Positions 35,922 through 45,043 are shown, numbered from the stretch's first letter. The stretch: 64,000 nucleotides of DNA from Micromonospora phaseoli (GCF_900109115.1 NZ_FNYV01000003.1:586843-650842); one strand, 5' to 3'. Program-made: numbers and translations. Notes: generated by a model from the sequence alone, not told the origin.

Positions 35922-36852
35922 TCTCCCGCACCTGGTCGGCGAGGTTGAACACGACCAGCGGATCGTCCGCGGAATCCACCAGATGAGCCGTCGGGATCGG
36001 CGGGCAGAACTCGATCAGCCACTTGCTCGGCAGCGGCACCATGCCCAGCGGCCCGAGCCAGGGGAAGGTGGGCGTCACCGGGAAGAACGGAAGCTTGAGC
36101 AGCCGGGCGAGCGGCTTGATGTCGGCGAGCATCGGATAGATCTCCTCGCCGCCCACGATCGCGACCGGGATGATCGGGGTGCCGGTGCGCAACGCCGCCG
36201 AGACGAAACCGCCCCGACCAAAACGTTGCAGCTTGTAGCGCTCCGCGTACAGCTTGCCGATCCCCTTGAAGCCCTCCGGGAAGACGCCCACCAACTCGCC
36301 GCCGCGCAGTAGCCGCTCCACGTCGGGATTGCAGGCCACGGTGCCGCCGGTCTTGCGGGCGATCTCGGAGACCACCGGCATCCGGAAGACCAGATCGGCG
36401 CCGAGCAGCCGCAGATAGCGGTGGGCCGGATGCTCGTGGTGCAGGGCGGTGGAGAGGATCAACGCGTCCAGGGCGACGGTGCCCGAGTGGTTGCCGACGA
36501 TCAACCCCGCGCCGTCGGCGGAGACGTTCTCCAGACCGCTGACCTCGGTGCGGAACCAGTCCCGGTAGAGCCGTCGCAACAGCGGGTGGAAGACCGCCTC
36601 GGTCAGCTCCGGGTCGAAGCCGAACTCGTCCACCTCGTAGTCGCCGGCCAACCGCCGGCGCAGGAACGCCAGGCCACCGGCGACCCGCTGGTCCCAGACG
36701 TCGCCCGGCTGGTCCGCCGCGGCCGGCGCGGACGGCCCGGCCGAGCGGTGCCCGTTGCTGCGCGCCGGGTCCGCGTCGGGCACGACCGGCGGCGGTACGG
36801 CGTACCGGTCGTCGAGACCTGCCTCGTCACGCTGCTCCTCCGGCTCGGTCAC
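35863..36852 (-). CDS. 1-acylglycerol-3-phosphate acyltransferase-like (PlsC family)
   Basis: 329 residues. The acyltransferase motifs are clear: block I NHSGTVALD (H-x4-D), block III VFPEGFKGIGK and block IV TPIIPVAIVGGEE. PlsC enzymes acylate lysophosphatidate or related acceptors at the membrane; here a 75-residue acidic, disordered N-terminal region precedes the domain. Its start overlaps the epimerase stop by four bases. The pair corresponds to galE2-Rv0502 of M. tuberculosis as I recall, a conserved actinobacterial arrangement with the COX24-like and HTH genes upstream. The precise acceptor is unknown. Confidence 0.88.
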   Translation of the reverse strand: MTEPEEQRDEAGLDDRYAVPPPVVPDADPARSNGHRSAGPSAPAAADQPGDVWDQRVAGGLAFLRRRLAGDYEVDEFGFDPELTEAVFHPLLRRLYRDWFRTEVSGLENVSADGAGLIVGNHSGTVALDALILSTALHHEHPAHRYLRLLGADLVFRMPVVSEIARKTGGTVACNPDVERLLRGGELVGVFPEGFKGIGKLYAERYKLQRFGRGGFVSAALRTGTPIIPVAIVGGEEIYPMLADIKPLARLLKLPFFPVTPTFPWLGPLGMVPLPSKWLIEFCPPIPTAHLVDSADDPLVVFNLADQVRETIQQTLHRLLERRPDPFGP

Positions 36853-37922
36853 GACCGCTCCCGAACCGCGGCGCGGACCTGGCGGATGCGGTCGAGCACC
36901 AACTGCTCGGCGACGGCCAACTGTTCCCGGGTGACCACGGCACGACCGCGGTGCGCGCGAATGAAGTCGTCGAACGCCGCGGCGGTCGAGCGGGGAGTGA
37001 AGCCGTACTCACGCTCCAGCCGGGAGATGTCCACCACCCGCCCGTGCACGAAGAGGTCGACCTGGTCGAGGCCGTAGCGGCCGAGGCCCATGGTCCGGGC
37101 GAGCGCGACGGCACCGGACACTCCCGGCTCCAGTACCGGCACGGCGATGCGGCCGGCCCGACGGATCGCCTGGGACAGGGCGAGGACCCCGGGCCCGGCC
37201 ACGTTGTAGGTGCCCGGATGGTCCTCGACGACCGACCGGTGCAGCACCTCCAGCGCGTCGTCGAAGTGCAGGAACTGCAGCCGGGCGTCCCGGCCGAAGA
37301 TGGTGGGCACCACCGGCTGGGCGAAGTAGCGGGTCAGCGTGGTGTCCGCCGTCGAGCCGATGAACGGCGCGAAGCGCAGCACCGTCGCGGTGACGGCGCT
37401 GCGCCGACGGCGGAAGCCGCGGACGTACCCCTCGATGTCGAGGATGTCGCGGCCGAAACCGCCGCGCGGCACCTCGCGCGGCTCGGTCTCCTCGGTGAAG
37501 ACAGCCGGATCCCGGAACGACGCACCGTAGGCGGCGGTGGAGGAACGGAGCACGATCTTGCGCAGCCGCGGCGCCCGCTGGCAGGCGGCCAGCAGCTGCA
37601 TGGTGCCGATGACGTTCTGCTCCTTCATCGCCGCCCGGCCGCCGTGCTGCGGGTCCGGGGCGCTGACCAGGGCCAGATGCACCACGGTGTCCACGTCCAG
37701 GTCGGCAAGGAGACCACCGACGGACCCGGCGTCGACACGGATCCGTTCGACCTGGTCGAGCAGGCCGCCGACCTCCGGCCCCGGCTCGGGCAGGTCGATG
37801 CCGATGACCCGGTCGATCCGCGGGTCGGCGGCGAGCCGGGCGGCGACGTGCGCACCGAGATATCGACTGACCCCGGTCACGACAACAACCCCCGGAGGGC
37901 TCTGAGAGCCACCGGGGGTCAT
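36849..37922 (-). CDS. NAD-dependent epimerase/dehydratase (GalE2-like)
   Basis: 357 residues from ATG 37922. The extended-SDR fold begins VVVVTGVSRYLGAHVAARL, where the usual TGxxGxxG is TGVSRYLG, with Ser-Arg in the middle. IGIDLPEP is the acidic strand and VVHLALVSAPDP follows. The catalytic region reads LRSSTAAYGASFRD; the normal YxxxK is not obvious, so epimerase activity is uncertain and an atypical NAD-binding role is possible. RLQFLHFDDALEVLHR is well kept. It is coupled to the acyltransferase gene downstream, which suggests a shared task in envelope lipid or glycan metabolism. Confidence 0.82.
   Translation of the reverse strand: MTPGGSQSPPGVVVVTGVSRYLGAHVAARLAADPRIDRVIGIDLPEPGPEVGGLLDQVERIRVDAGSVGGLLADLDVDTVVHLALVSAPDPQHGGRAAMKEQNVIGTMQLLAACQRAPRLRKIVLRSSTAAYGASFRDPAVFTEETEPREVPRGGFGRDILDIEGYVRGFRRRRSAVTATVLRFAPFIGSTADTTLTRYFAQPVVPTIFGRDARLQFLHFDDALEVLHRSVVEDHPGTYNVAGPGVLALSQAIRRAGRIAVPVLEPGVSGAVALARTMGLGRYGLDQVDLFVHGRVVDISRLEREYGFTPRSTAAAFDDFIRAHRGRAVVTREQLAVAEQLVLDRIRQVRAAVRERS
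37889..37920 (-). promoter_or_regulatory. Hairpin directly after the epimerase start codon
   Basis: On the minus strand the codons right after ATG form ACCCCCGG-T-GGCTCT / AGAGCC-CT-CCGGGGGT, an almost perfect stem of 14 bp with a small internal bulge. In mRNA it would fold within the ribosome footprint and could lower or gate initiation. Confidence 0.45.
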
Positions 37923-38039
37923 GTCTGACGCCTTCCCCGGCAGCTGAGATCGAGCCGGGGCAGCCACGGCCTGATCACTGAGCCTCCGAGGGTCGACAGT
38001 TTGGCGAGCGACGGGTGCCGGGCCGCAGCCCGGCGGCCG

Positions 38040-38141
38040 TCACTTGCCGAGACGGCGACGCTGGACGCGGGTCTTGCGCAGCAGCTTGCGGTGCTTCTTC
38101 TTAGCCATGCGCTTGCGGCGCTTCTTGACCACCGAGCCCAT
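38040..38141 (-). CDS. 33-residue COX24/AURKAIP1-like ribosomal protein (probable bS22)
   Basis: 33 residues from ATG 38141 ([20 protein letters not shown] and [13 protein letters not shown]), almost entirely Lys/Arg. It matches the AURKAIP1/COX24 domain found as a tiny actinobacterial protein; the mycobacterial version, as I recall, is small-subunit protein bS22, related to mitochondrial mS38. It would sit in the 30S subunit and contact rRNA. The gene lies between the HTH gene and the epimerase gene, the same order as Rv0500A-Rv0500B-galE2. Confidence 0.9.
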   Translation of the reverse strand: MGSVVKKRRKRMAKKKHRKLLRKTRVQRRRLGK

Positions 38142-38364
38142 ACGAAAGCCTTTCGATGCAACGTGCGGCGCGACCGGTAGGACGCCACGAAACCGAGGCG
38201 TCGGCGACCGCTTGCGGACAGGAACCGGACCGGCGGGGTGGGCGGCGGAGCGCACCAGCGGTCACGATCAGAGTCCAGCGTAGCGGGGATGGGTCAGCAG
38301 GACCAACGCGCCCCCTGCCGATAGCCCTTCACCGGGGCTGCCGCGACCCCGGCCCGCCCCTGGG

Positions 38365-38574
38365 TCAGGCGGTCTCCTGGAAGGCGCCGCGGAGATACTC
38401 GTGCACCGCGTGCTCGGGAACCCGGAACGACCTGCCCACCCGCACGGCGGTCAGCTCACCGCTGTGCACCAGGCGGTAGACCGTCATCTTCGACACCCGC
38501 ATGACCGTCGCCACCTCGGCGACGGTCAGGAACTTGACCTCCGACAGCCGACCGTCGGACTGCGACCCGGCCAT
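38365..38574 (-). CDS. Small excisionase/MerR-type helix-turn-helix protein
   Basis: 69 residues from the start at 38574. The domain FLTVAEVATVMRVSKMTVYRL followed by HSGELTAVRVGRSFRVPEHA is a winged HTH of the excisionase/BldC-like family, here nearly the whole protein. It is not BldC itself, whose wing sequence differs. It corresponds in position to Rv0500A. A role as a DNA-binding regulator is expected but targets are unknown. A TACC-N5-GGTA inverted repeat near 38650 lies in its upstream region and could be a self-binding site. Confidence 0.85.
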   Translation of the reverse strand: MAGSQSDGRLSEVKFLTVAEVATVMRVSKMTVYRLVHSGELTAVRVGRSFRVPEHAVHEYLRGAFQETA

Positions 38575-38800
38575 GGCTCACCCGACCCATCCCATGCCCG
38601 GCGCGTGCCGCCACACGGGTGTTCCCGCACGGCCGGCGACGCGCGTGTTACCAGTACGGTAGCGGGACGGCTGTGACCGGCGCGATCCCTTCCTGCAACT
38701 GATCATGCCTCGAATCCGGTCTGGAGGCGAAAAACCCCTGGTCGGGTGCCTTAGCCGGATTTTCCGGAGCGATCAACCTCGGCCTCGGGTATCGCCGTCG
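38575..38800. other. Gap between HTH gene and ABC operon
   Basis: A 226-base stretch with the HTH-gene promoter region at its left side and the 3' end of the ABC permease gene at 38801. The inverted repeat TACCAGTACGGTA (about 38650) is the only structure I can point to. Confidence 0.4.
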
Positions 38801-39985
38801 TCACTCAGCGCGCAGTGCGACCACCGGATCGAGCCGGCCGGCCCGCTGGGCGGGCACCACCCCGAAGACGATTCCGACCGCCGCCGACACGCCGAACGCC
38901 AGCGCCAGCGACCACCAGGTGACTGCCGCCGGGATCGGTGAGAGGGCGGCCACCAGCAGCGCGCCACCCACGCCGAGCGCCATCCCGGTCAGCCCACCGA
39001 CCGAGGTCAACAGCACCGCCTCCAGCAGGAACTGCACCCCGATGTCCCGGGGGCGGGCGCCGACCGCCTTTCGCAGCCCGATCTCCCGGGTCCGTTCGCG
39101 TACCGAGACGAGCATGATGTTGGATACGCCGACCCCGCCGACCAGCAGCGAGATCCCCGCGATGGCCGCCAGCACGCCGGTCAGGATGCCGAGGATGTCG
39201 CCCAGCACACCGAGGATCTGCTCCTGGGTGACCGCGCTGAACTCGGTACCCGGATGGCGGCCGTTCAACTCGGCCACGATCCGCTCGCCCAGCTCGTCGA
39301 TCCGCTCCCGGTCCGGTGCCTTCACCGCGATCGCGTCGACCCGCTGGGTGCCGTACAGCCGCTGCGCCGCCGTCACCGGGATGTGCACCTCGTCGTCCCG
39401 GTCGACGCCGAGGCTCTGCCCCAGGGGCACGAAGACGCCGATCACCCGGAACCGCACCCCGGCCACGTTGATCTGCTGGCCGACCGCCTCACGGTCGGGG
39501 AAGAGAGACCGGGCGACCGAGTCGCCGAGCACCGCTACCCGCCGGCCGGTGTCCACGTCGGAACCGGTCAGATATCGGCCCCGGCCCAACTCCCGGGCGA
39601 AGACCGTGGGGGTGGTCTCCAGCACCCCCTGCACGGTGGTGAAGTCCTCCCGGTTCCCGGCCCGGACGGTCGCCCCGGAGGCGACCGTCACGGCCACCCG
39701 GCTCGGGTCGCCGACCACCCGCCCGACCGCGTCCACGTCCTGCAGGGTCAGTGGCGAGACCGCCGGGGCGGAGCCCACGTCGAGCCGCCCCGGCACGACC
39801 AGCAGCAGATTGGAGCCGAGGCCCTCCACCTGCTGTTCGACCCGCTGTTTGGTGCCGGTACCGATAGCCACCAGCAGCACCACGGAGGCCACCCCGATGA
39901 CCACCCCGAGCATGGTCAGCGCGCTGCGCATCCGGTTGGCCCGCAGCGCGTCCCACGCCACCCGCCACGCCTCGGCGAGCCTCAC
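38801..39985 (-). CDS. MacB-type ABC transporter permease
   Basis: 394 residues. TM1 with the cytoplasmic elbow (AWDALRANRMRSALTMLGVVIG) is followed by a large periplasmic-type domain (about 45-265). Three TMs form the C terminus (LGILTGVLAAIAGISLLVGG, LLTSVGGLTGMALGVGGALL, SLALAFGVSAAVGIVFGVVP) together with the conserved REIGLRKAVGARPRDI coupling segment. This is the MacB/FtsX mechanotransmission fold, which drives export from the outer face of the membrane. Its ATG overlaps the ATPase stop. It works with the ATPase and adaptor encoded immediately upstream. Confidence 0.93.
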   Translation of the reverse strand: MRLAEAWRVAWDALRANRMRSALTMLGVVIGVASVVLLVAIGTGTKQRVEQQVEGLGSNLLLVVPGRLDVGSAPAVSPLTLQDVDAVGRVVGDPSRVAVTVASGATVRAGNREDFTTVQGVLETTPTVFARELGRGRYLTGSDVDTGRRVAVLGDSVARSLFPDREAVGQQINVAGVRFRVIGVFVPLGQSLGVDRDDEVHIPVTAAQRLYGTQRVDAIAVKAPDRERIDELGERIVAELNGRHPGTEFSAVTQEQILGVLGDILGILTGVLAAIAGISLLVGGVGVSNIMLVSVRERTREIGLRKAVGARPRDIGVQFLLEAVLLTSVGGLTGMALGVGGALLVAALSPIPAAVTWWSLALAFGVSAAVGIVFGVVPAQRAGRLDPVVALRAE

Positions 39986-40734
39986 CGGCCACCCCCGCCG
40001 TCAGCCGGCCTCGCCTCGCCCAGGACACTCGCCTCACCCGGGAGAGCTGCGCTGTCGGCGACGACCACGCCGTCCCGCATCGCGATCCGCCGCCGCGCCC
40101 GCGCCGCCACCTCCGCGTCGTGGGTGACCATCACCAGCGCCACCCCGGACTCGGTGTTGAGCCGTTCCAACAGCTCCAGGACGGCGGCACCGGTGGTGCT
40201 GTCCAGGTTGCCGGTGGGCTCGTCGGCCAGCAGCACGGTCGGGTCGGTGACCAGCGCCCGGGCGATCGCCACCCGTTGCTGCTCGCCACCGGAGAGCTGG
40301 TTCGGCCGGTGGTGCAGCCGGTGCCCCAGGCCGACCCGGCCGAGCATCGCGGCGGCGCGCTCGCGCCGCTGTCGGGCACCGACTCCCCGGTAGACCAGCG
40401 GCAGCGCCACGTTGTCCACCGCCGAGGTACGCGGCAGCAGGTGGAACGCCTGGAAGACGAAGCCGATGGTCTCGTTGCGCAACCGCGCCAGCTCCGGCGG
40501 GGAGAGGGTGCCCACCTCTCGTCCGCCGATCACCAGCCGACCAGCGGTCGGCCGGTCGAGCCCGCCGAGCAGATGCATCAGCGTGGACTTGCCCGACCCG
40601 GAGGGACCGATCAGCGCCACGTAGTCGCCGGCCCCGACGGTCAGCGACACGCCCCGCAGCGCGGGCACCGACACCCCGTCCAGTTGGTACGTCCGGGACA
40701 CGTCGACCGCCTCGATCGCCGGAGCCCGGCTCAC
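39982..40734 (-). CDS. MacB-type ABC transporter ATP-binding protein
   Basis: 250 residues. Walker A IGPSGSGKSTLMHLLGGLDRPT, Q-loop ETIGFVFQAFHLLP, signature NQLSGGEQQRVAIARALV, Walker B VLLADEPTGNLD and the H-loop VMVTHD are all intact. It belongs to the LolD/MacB group, which energises FtsX-like permeases. The final 20 residues are Gly/Ala-rich. It overlaps the permease by four bases and the adaptor by four bases, so the three are one operon. Confidence 0.95.
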   Translation of the reverse strand: MSRAPAIEAVDVSRTYQLDGVSVPALRGVSLTVGAGDYVALIGPSGSGKSTLMHLLGGLDRPTAGRLVIGGREVGTLSPPELARLRNETIGFVFQAFHLLPRTSAVDNVALPLVYRGVGARQRRERAAAMLGRVGLGHRLHHRPNQLSGGEQQRVAIARALVTDPTVLLADEPTGNLDSTTGAAVLELLERLNTESGVALVMVTHDAEVAARARRRIAMRDGVVVADSAALPGEASVLGEARPADGGGGR

Positions 40735-42125
40735 CCGACCTCCTGGCCCTCGCGGACCTGGTCGGTGCCACGGATCACGATCCGGTCGCCGGCCTGCACC
40801 CCGTCGACGATCTGCACCAGGTCCTGACCCTGGACACCGATGGTGACCACCGCCCGGTCGGCCCGGCCGTCGCGGACCAGCCAGACCGTGTCCCGCCCGT
40901 CGGCGGAGAAGACCGCTGACGCGGGCACCGTCACCGCGTCCGCCGCTTCCCGGACCCGCAGCCGCAGCACCGCGTTCATGCCGGGACGCGGGGCCGGCGC
41001 GGGCTCGGCCTCACCGAACCGTCCGGCGCCGAGAGCGAGTCGGACCCGGTAGCTCACCCCGCCCCGTGCCGAGGTGCTGGGCAGTACGTCGATCGAGCGG
41101 ACGGTCGCGTCGTACGTGGCACCGGTCACCGCGTCCAGCTCGACCGTGCCGGTGAGACCGACCCGGACCAGCAGCACGTCCGTCTCGTCCACCTCGGCCA
41201 GCAGTCCCAGCTCACCCGTGTCCACCACGGTCAGCACCGGGGTGCCGGCGGTGACCCGGCCACCGACCGGGACGGCGGTGTCCACCCCCGGCGGCGGGCC
41301 GGCCGGCGCGGCGCCGAGCGCCTCCGGGCCGATCCCGGCGGGCAGCGCACCCGAGTCGAGCAGTCCGGCGAGCGCACCCGCCGAGGAGCCGCCGGCGCTG
41401 ACACCGCCGGGCTGCACGACCCCGGGGATCGGGGCGCGCAGGGTCAGCGCGTCGACCGTCGCCTTCGCCAGGTCGTACGCCTGCTGCGCCTGGAGCCGTT
41501 GCGCGGTGGCGAGCGCGCCGACCGCGGAGTTCAGGTTGCGTACGCCGCGTTGCACCTCACGTACCGCCCGGTCGGCGGCGCGAGCGGCGGCGGCGTACTG
41601 CCGCTGGGCGGCCTCGACCTGTTTGGTCAGCGCCTTCCGCAACTCCGGATCGCTGATCTTCGCCGCGGCGGCGCGGGCGGCGGCGTGCGCCTCGCCGGCC
41701 GCTCGGTCGGTGCCCCGTAGGGAACCCGCCAGGTCACCGCCGCCACCTCCACCGCCGGCCCGCTTCGCGGCGTCGAGCGCGGCCCGCGCCTGACGGAGCC
41801 GCTCCCGTGCCGACGGTGAGTTGATCACGGCGAGCACCTGGCCACGCTTGACCCGCTGGCCCGGCTCTACCCTAAGGCGGGCCAGCGTGCCGTCGGCCGG
41901 GGCGGTGAGGGTCGCCGCGGCCCGGGCCGTGACCGTGGCCGGCGCGTCGATCTCCTCGGCCACGGCGGCTCGCGCGGCCGAGGCGAGCGTGATCGACGGC
42001 TCGTCACCGCCACACGAGGCGGCGGTGGTGAGCGTCAGGACGACGACGGCGAGCAGGGCGGTGAGCAGGCGGGGCCGCGTGGCTGCGAGCAGCCGCGGCG
42101 AGTCGGTGCGGCGCACCCGACACAT
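40731..42125 (-). CDS. Membrane-fusion/adaptor lipoprotein of the ABC exporter
   Basis: 464 residues. A signal sequence (LLTALLAVVVLTLTTAASCGG) ends in a lipobox-like AASC, so it is probably lipid-anchored. The HlyD/MacA pattern follows: barrel half (LTAPADGTLARLRVEPGQRV, then GQVLAVINSP), a long Ala/Arg-rich coiled coil (about 115-225), then the return half (LRAPIPGVVQPGG, VTAGTPVLTVVDTGELGLLAEVDE). In Gram-positive bacteria such adaptors pair with MacB-type transporters in peptide or antibiotic efflux. A Gly/Pro-rich insert of about 45 residues lies in the second lipoyl half. It heads the operon; the substrate is unknown. Confidence 0.88.
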   Translation of the reverse strand: MCRVRRTDSPRLLAATRPRLLTALLAVVVLTLTTAASCGGDEPSITLASAARAAVAEEIDAPATVTARAAATLTAPADGTLARLRVEPGQRVKRGQVLAVINSPSARERLRQARAALDAAKRAGGGGGGGDLAGSLRGTDRAAGEAHAAARAAAAKISDPELRKALTKQVEAAQRQYAAAARAADRAVREVQRGVRNLNSAVGALATAQRLQAQQAYDLAKATVDALTLRAPIPGVVQPGGVSAGGSSAGALAGLLDSGALPAGIGPEALGAAPAGPPPGVDTAVPVGGRVTAGTPVLTVVDTGELGLLAEVDETDVLLVRVGLTGTVELDAVTGATYDATVRSIDVLPSTSARGGVSYRVRLALGAGRFGEAEPAPAPRPGMNAVLRLRVREAADAVTVPASAVFSADGRDTVWLVRDGRADRAVVTIGVQGQDLVQIVDGVQAGDRIVIRGTDQVREGQEVG

Positions 42126-42167
42126 GCTACGAGCCCGCGTCGACTCCGACGACGAAGCCCCGCCCGG

Positions 42168-43583
42168 TCAGCGCACCGCAGCCCGGATGTACGCCACGCA
42201 CTTCTTGTGCAGGCTGGCCCAGGACTCGTCGAAGATCTCCTCGGAGGTCTGTGCCGGCACCCGCCGGTCGTGCACCACCGCCTTGACGAAGGCGAACAGC
42301 CGTTCCTCGCCGAACCGGTCGATGAGGTACTGGGCGGCGAGGTACGCGATGCCGTAACTGCCGGTCACCTGGTCGTCCGAGGTGTCCTCGTCGGGGATGA
42401 GGGAGTCGAGCTTGCCGTCCCAGTCGCCCTTGACCAACCGCCGGGCGGAGTCCAACCCCTCGTAGCGGGCGACCGACTGGCCGTCGACCGCCGCGAGTTC
42501 CGCCACCCCTTCGACCAACCACCATGTCGAGTCGTCCGAATAGTCCCGCTTCTGCGGCAGCGAGGCTGCGTGTGCCAACTCGTGCCGGAGCACGCTGTCT
42601 AGGCCGGTTCCGTAGTCGAAGCTGTCGGGCGCGAGCGCGATCTCGTAGTGGCCGCCGCCGACGTTGATCGCGTACCCGGCGCTCCACTCCGGATGGTCGC
42701 CGCCGTACCACCGCTTCCACTCCTGCTGGCCCGCGTAGAAGATCCGGTACCGGTCGGGTGCGGCACCGCTCACCGCGTACCCGTCGGCCACCTTCGCCGC
42801 CGCCTCGGCGCGCTTCAGCAGGCCGGGCAGCCGGTGACGGTACGCCGGCACGGTGGCTACCACCGTTCGCCTGCCCACCTTGGAGACCAACTCACTGACC
42901 TCCCAGGGGAGGCTGCCGGGTTGTCCGTTGGCCCGGTCGCCGTAGGACGGCGCGGTCTTCGACTTGCCGAGCGAGAGCAGGCGGGGCTCTGCGCCGTCGC
43001 GCCACCGGGTGTCGACGATCAGCGGGCTGGGGTTGCAGTCCGGCACCACGAAGCAGTAGCGGAACTCGACCGCCAGCCGCCACTCACCGGCTTTCCCGGC
43101 CGACGTGGGCAGGCCGTTCGCCCGGGCCTCCCACTGGGTGACCCGCAGTGCCCGGAGCGAGGCGAAGCGGCGACGCAGGTCGGTACGCACCGCGGCGGCT
43201 TCCGCGACCGCCAGGAAGCCGGACCGGTCCCCGCCGAGCAACGCCGCGGCCTGCCGGTCCAACTGCGCGGTGATCCGCTCGGCGACCTGCCGCGCGGCGA
43301 TGGTGGTCGGGTTCTCCGACGGCGAGGCGGCCGTGGCGGGCGTCCCGACGTTCCCGCCCCGCAGTCGGTCGGCCAGCAGCACCGCGGGCACGCCACCGGC
43401 CAGCAGCAGCACGACCGCGACGAGCGCCGACCACAGGGGCCAGCGTCGGCGCCGACGCCGATCGGGCACCGCCGCTGCTGCCGGCACCGTCTCGCCTGCC
43501 GTCGCATCGGTCGGCATCCCATCGGTACGTGTCGTGTCGGTCGGCATCGGATTGTCCCCGGCCGCATATCCCCCGTCGGTCAC
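42168..43583 (-). CDS. Membrane-anchored MA-type metalloprotease-like protein
   Basis: 471 residues from GTG 43583; ATG 43547, seven bases after GGGGA, is a good alternative. A Thr/Asp-rich N terminus and RRRRRRW precede one TM (ALVAVVLLLAGGVPAVLLA). Residues about 85-250 resemble an NTF2-like accessory region. The catalytic part has the gluzincin motif HELAHA at 334-339 and the third ligand in WLVEGVAELAA about 25 residues later, then a helical bundle (YGIAYLAAQYLIDRFGEERL). This matches peptidase MA-like proteins. The active site faces outside the cell; the substrate is unknown. Confidence 0.8.
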   Translation of the reverse strand: MTDGGYAAGDNPMPTDTTRTDGMPTDATAGETVPAAAAVPDRRRRRRWPLWSALVAVVLLLAGGVPAVLLADRLRGGNVGTPATAASPSENPTTIAARQVAERITAQLDRQAAALLGGDRSGFLAVAEAAAVRTDLRRRFASLRALRVTQWEARANGLPTSAGKAGEWRLAVEFRYCFVVPDCNPSPLIVDTRWRDGAEPRLLSLGKSKTAPSYGDRANGQPGSLPWEVSELVSKVGRRTVVATVPAYRHRLPGLLKRAEAAAKVADGYAVSGAAPDRYRIFYAGQQEWKRWYGGDHPEWSAGYAINVGGGHYEIALAPDSFDYGTGLDSVLRHELAHAASLPQKRDYSDDSTWWLVEGVAELAAVDGQSVARYEGLDSARRLVKGDWDGKLDSLIPDEDTSDDQVTGSYGIAYLAAQYLIDRFGEERLFAFVKAVVHDRRVPAQTSEEIFDESWASLHKKCVAYIRAAVR

Positions 43584-43655
43584 CGGCGCAGGCTACGGCT
43601 CCGGCCGGGTCAGCGGAATAGGCCCCTCCGCCGAACTGTCCCGGCTGCCCGGATG

Positions 43656-44243
43656 TCAGCCCGTACCGCTCAGTGCGGTGGTGGGCCAGGAGCGGAACGC
43701 GACACCAAGGGCGGCGACCATCTGGTCGAAGGAGTGGTCCACCGCGCGGGGCAGGCCGAAGTCACCGGTCGCCTCCAGCGAGACGAAGCCGTGCACGGCG
43801 GCGCGGAACATCCGGACGGCGTCCACCGCTGCGTCACCGTCGATTCCGTATCCCCGCAGGATGGCGTAGACGACGCCGACCGCGCGCTGCCCCGCGGCCA
43901 GGTGCGCCGGGTCGGCCGGGTCCGGCACCCGCTGGGCGGACAAGTATCGGCCGGGGTGCCGGCGCGCGTACGAGCGGTACGCGGCGGCGACGGCCCGCAG
44001 CGCGTCCTCGCCGCTGCGGCCGGCGGCGGCCGTGGTCATCTCCTCGGCGAGCTCGGCGGTGGCCAGCGCCGACAGCTTCTGTGCCAGCGCGTCGGCCCCC
44101 CTGACGTGCTTGTAGAGGCTGGGCAGCGCGACGCCGAGCCGGTTCGCCAGCGCGGCGAGGGTGAGCCGGTCGTACCCGACCTCGTCGGCGAGCCGGGCCG
44201 CCTCGTGCACCACGACCTGCGGGGTGAGCCCGGCCCTAGGCAC
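43656..44243 (-). CDS. TetR-family transcriptional regulator
   Basis: 195 residues. The HTH reads LTLAALANRLGVALPSLYKHV, and the C-terminal part (YRSYARRHPGRYLSAQRV, then VHGFVSLEATGDFGLPRAVDHSFDQMV) is the WHG/TetR_C_33 ligand domain. Its start overlaps the hydrolase stop by eight bases, so it is the second gene of that operon. A perfect GCTAA-N5-TTAGC repeat in the hydrolase promoter is its probable operator, giving self-regulation. The ligand may be the hydrolase substrate. Confidence 0.92.
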   Translation of the reverse strand: MPRAGLTPQVVVHEAARLADEVGYDRLTLAALANRLGVALPSLYKHVRGADALAQKLSALATAELAEEMTTAAAGRSGEDALRAVAAAYRSYARRHPGRYLSAQRVPDPADPAHLAAGQRAVGVVYAILRGYGIDGDAAVDAVRMFRAAVHGFVSLEATGDFGLPRAVDHSFDQMVAALGVAFRSWPTTALSGTG

Positions 44244-45036
44244 GATCGGTCACCGCCAGGAAGTCGACCAGTTCGGCCAGCATCGCCGCCGGCCGGTCGG
44301 CGTGCGGATAGTGCCCGGCATCGGCGATCATGCGCGCCTCGGCGACCTCGAAGAGCCGTCGGGCGGCCCGGGCCTCGGCGGGCGGATCGGGAAAGTCGGG
44401 ATCCTTCGATCCCATCAGCACCAACACCGGCTGCCGCACCAGCGGAGCCTGGGCGGTCCAGTGTGGCTGGACCGGGACGATCACGCCGCGCACCGGCGCC
44501 ATCCGGCCGGGGCGGCGCAACGCGGTCACCATCTGCTTCCGGTACTCCGCGTCGTCGGCCGGACGATGCACCGGGAAGAGCGTGCGGTGGAACATCCCGA
44601 ACAACCGCGGGCTGCGCAACACCGCTGCCTGGGCCAGCCAGATGAGGGGGTTGAGCTTGCGCTGCTCGACGAACGCGCCGACCAGCACGATGCCGCCGAC
44701 CCGTTCCGGCGCTTCGGTGGCGGCGAAGACCACGGCGGCCGCGCTGGACGAGTTGCCGACCAGGACGGCCGGACCGTCACCAAGGTCGCGGACCACCGCG
44801 AGCAAATCGCCGCCCACCTCCGCCGGGGCGTACGACGGCCAGCCGGCGCTGGAGTCGCCGTGCCCCCGCACGTCCACCGAGGCCACCCGGTAGCCCGCAT
44901 CGACCAGCAGTGGGATCAGGTGGCGGTAGGAGTGACGGTTCTCCCCCATGCCGTGCGCCAGGACCACCAGCGGCCCCCGCCCGTGCACCTCGTACGCGAT
45001 CCGCCCGTCGTCCCGCCCCACAAAGCTAATAGCCAT
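44236..45036 (-). CDS. Alpha/beta hydrolase
   Basis: 266 residues from ATG 45036, which fits a leaderless transcript. The fold shows the oxyanion loop LAHGMGENRHSYRHL, the strand VASVDVRGHGDSSAG, the nucleophile elbow VGNSSSAAAVV, Asp in LVLMGSKDPDFPD and His in AGHYPHADRP. The elbow is G-N-S-S-S, so Ser is the nucleophile. The family includes esterases, epoxide hydrolases and C-C hydrolases, and the substrate cannot be assigned. It is cotranscribed with a TetR regulator, suggesting an inducible detoxification or catabolic step. Confidence 0.88.
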   Translation of the reverse strand: MAISFVGRDDGRIAYEVHGRGPLVVLAHGMGENRHSYRHLIPLLVDAGYRVASVDVRGHGDSSAGWPSYAPAEVGGDLLAVVRDLGDGPAVLVGNSSSAAAVVFAATEAPERVGGIVLVGAFVEQRKLNPLIWLAQAAVLRSPRLFGMFHRTLFPVHRPADDAEYRKQMVTALRRPGRMAPVRGVIVPVQPHWTAQAPLVRQPVLVLMGSKDPDFPDPPAEARAARRLFEVAEARMIADAGHYPHADRPAAMLAELVDFLAVTDRA

Positions 45037-45043
45037 AGCCAAG

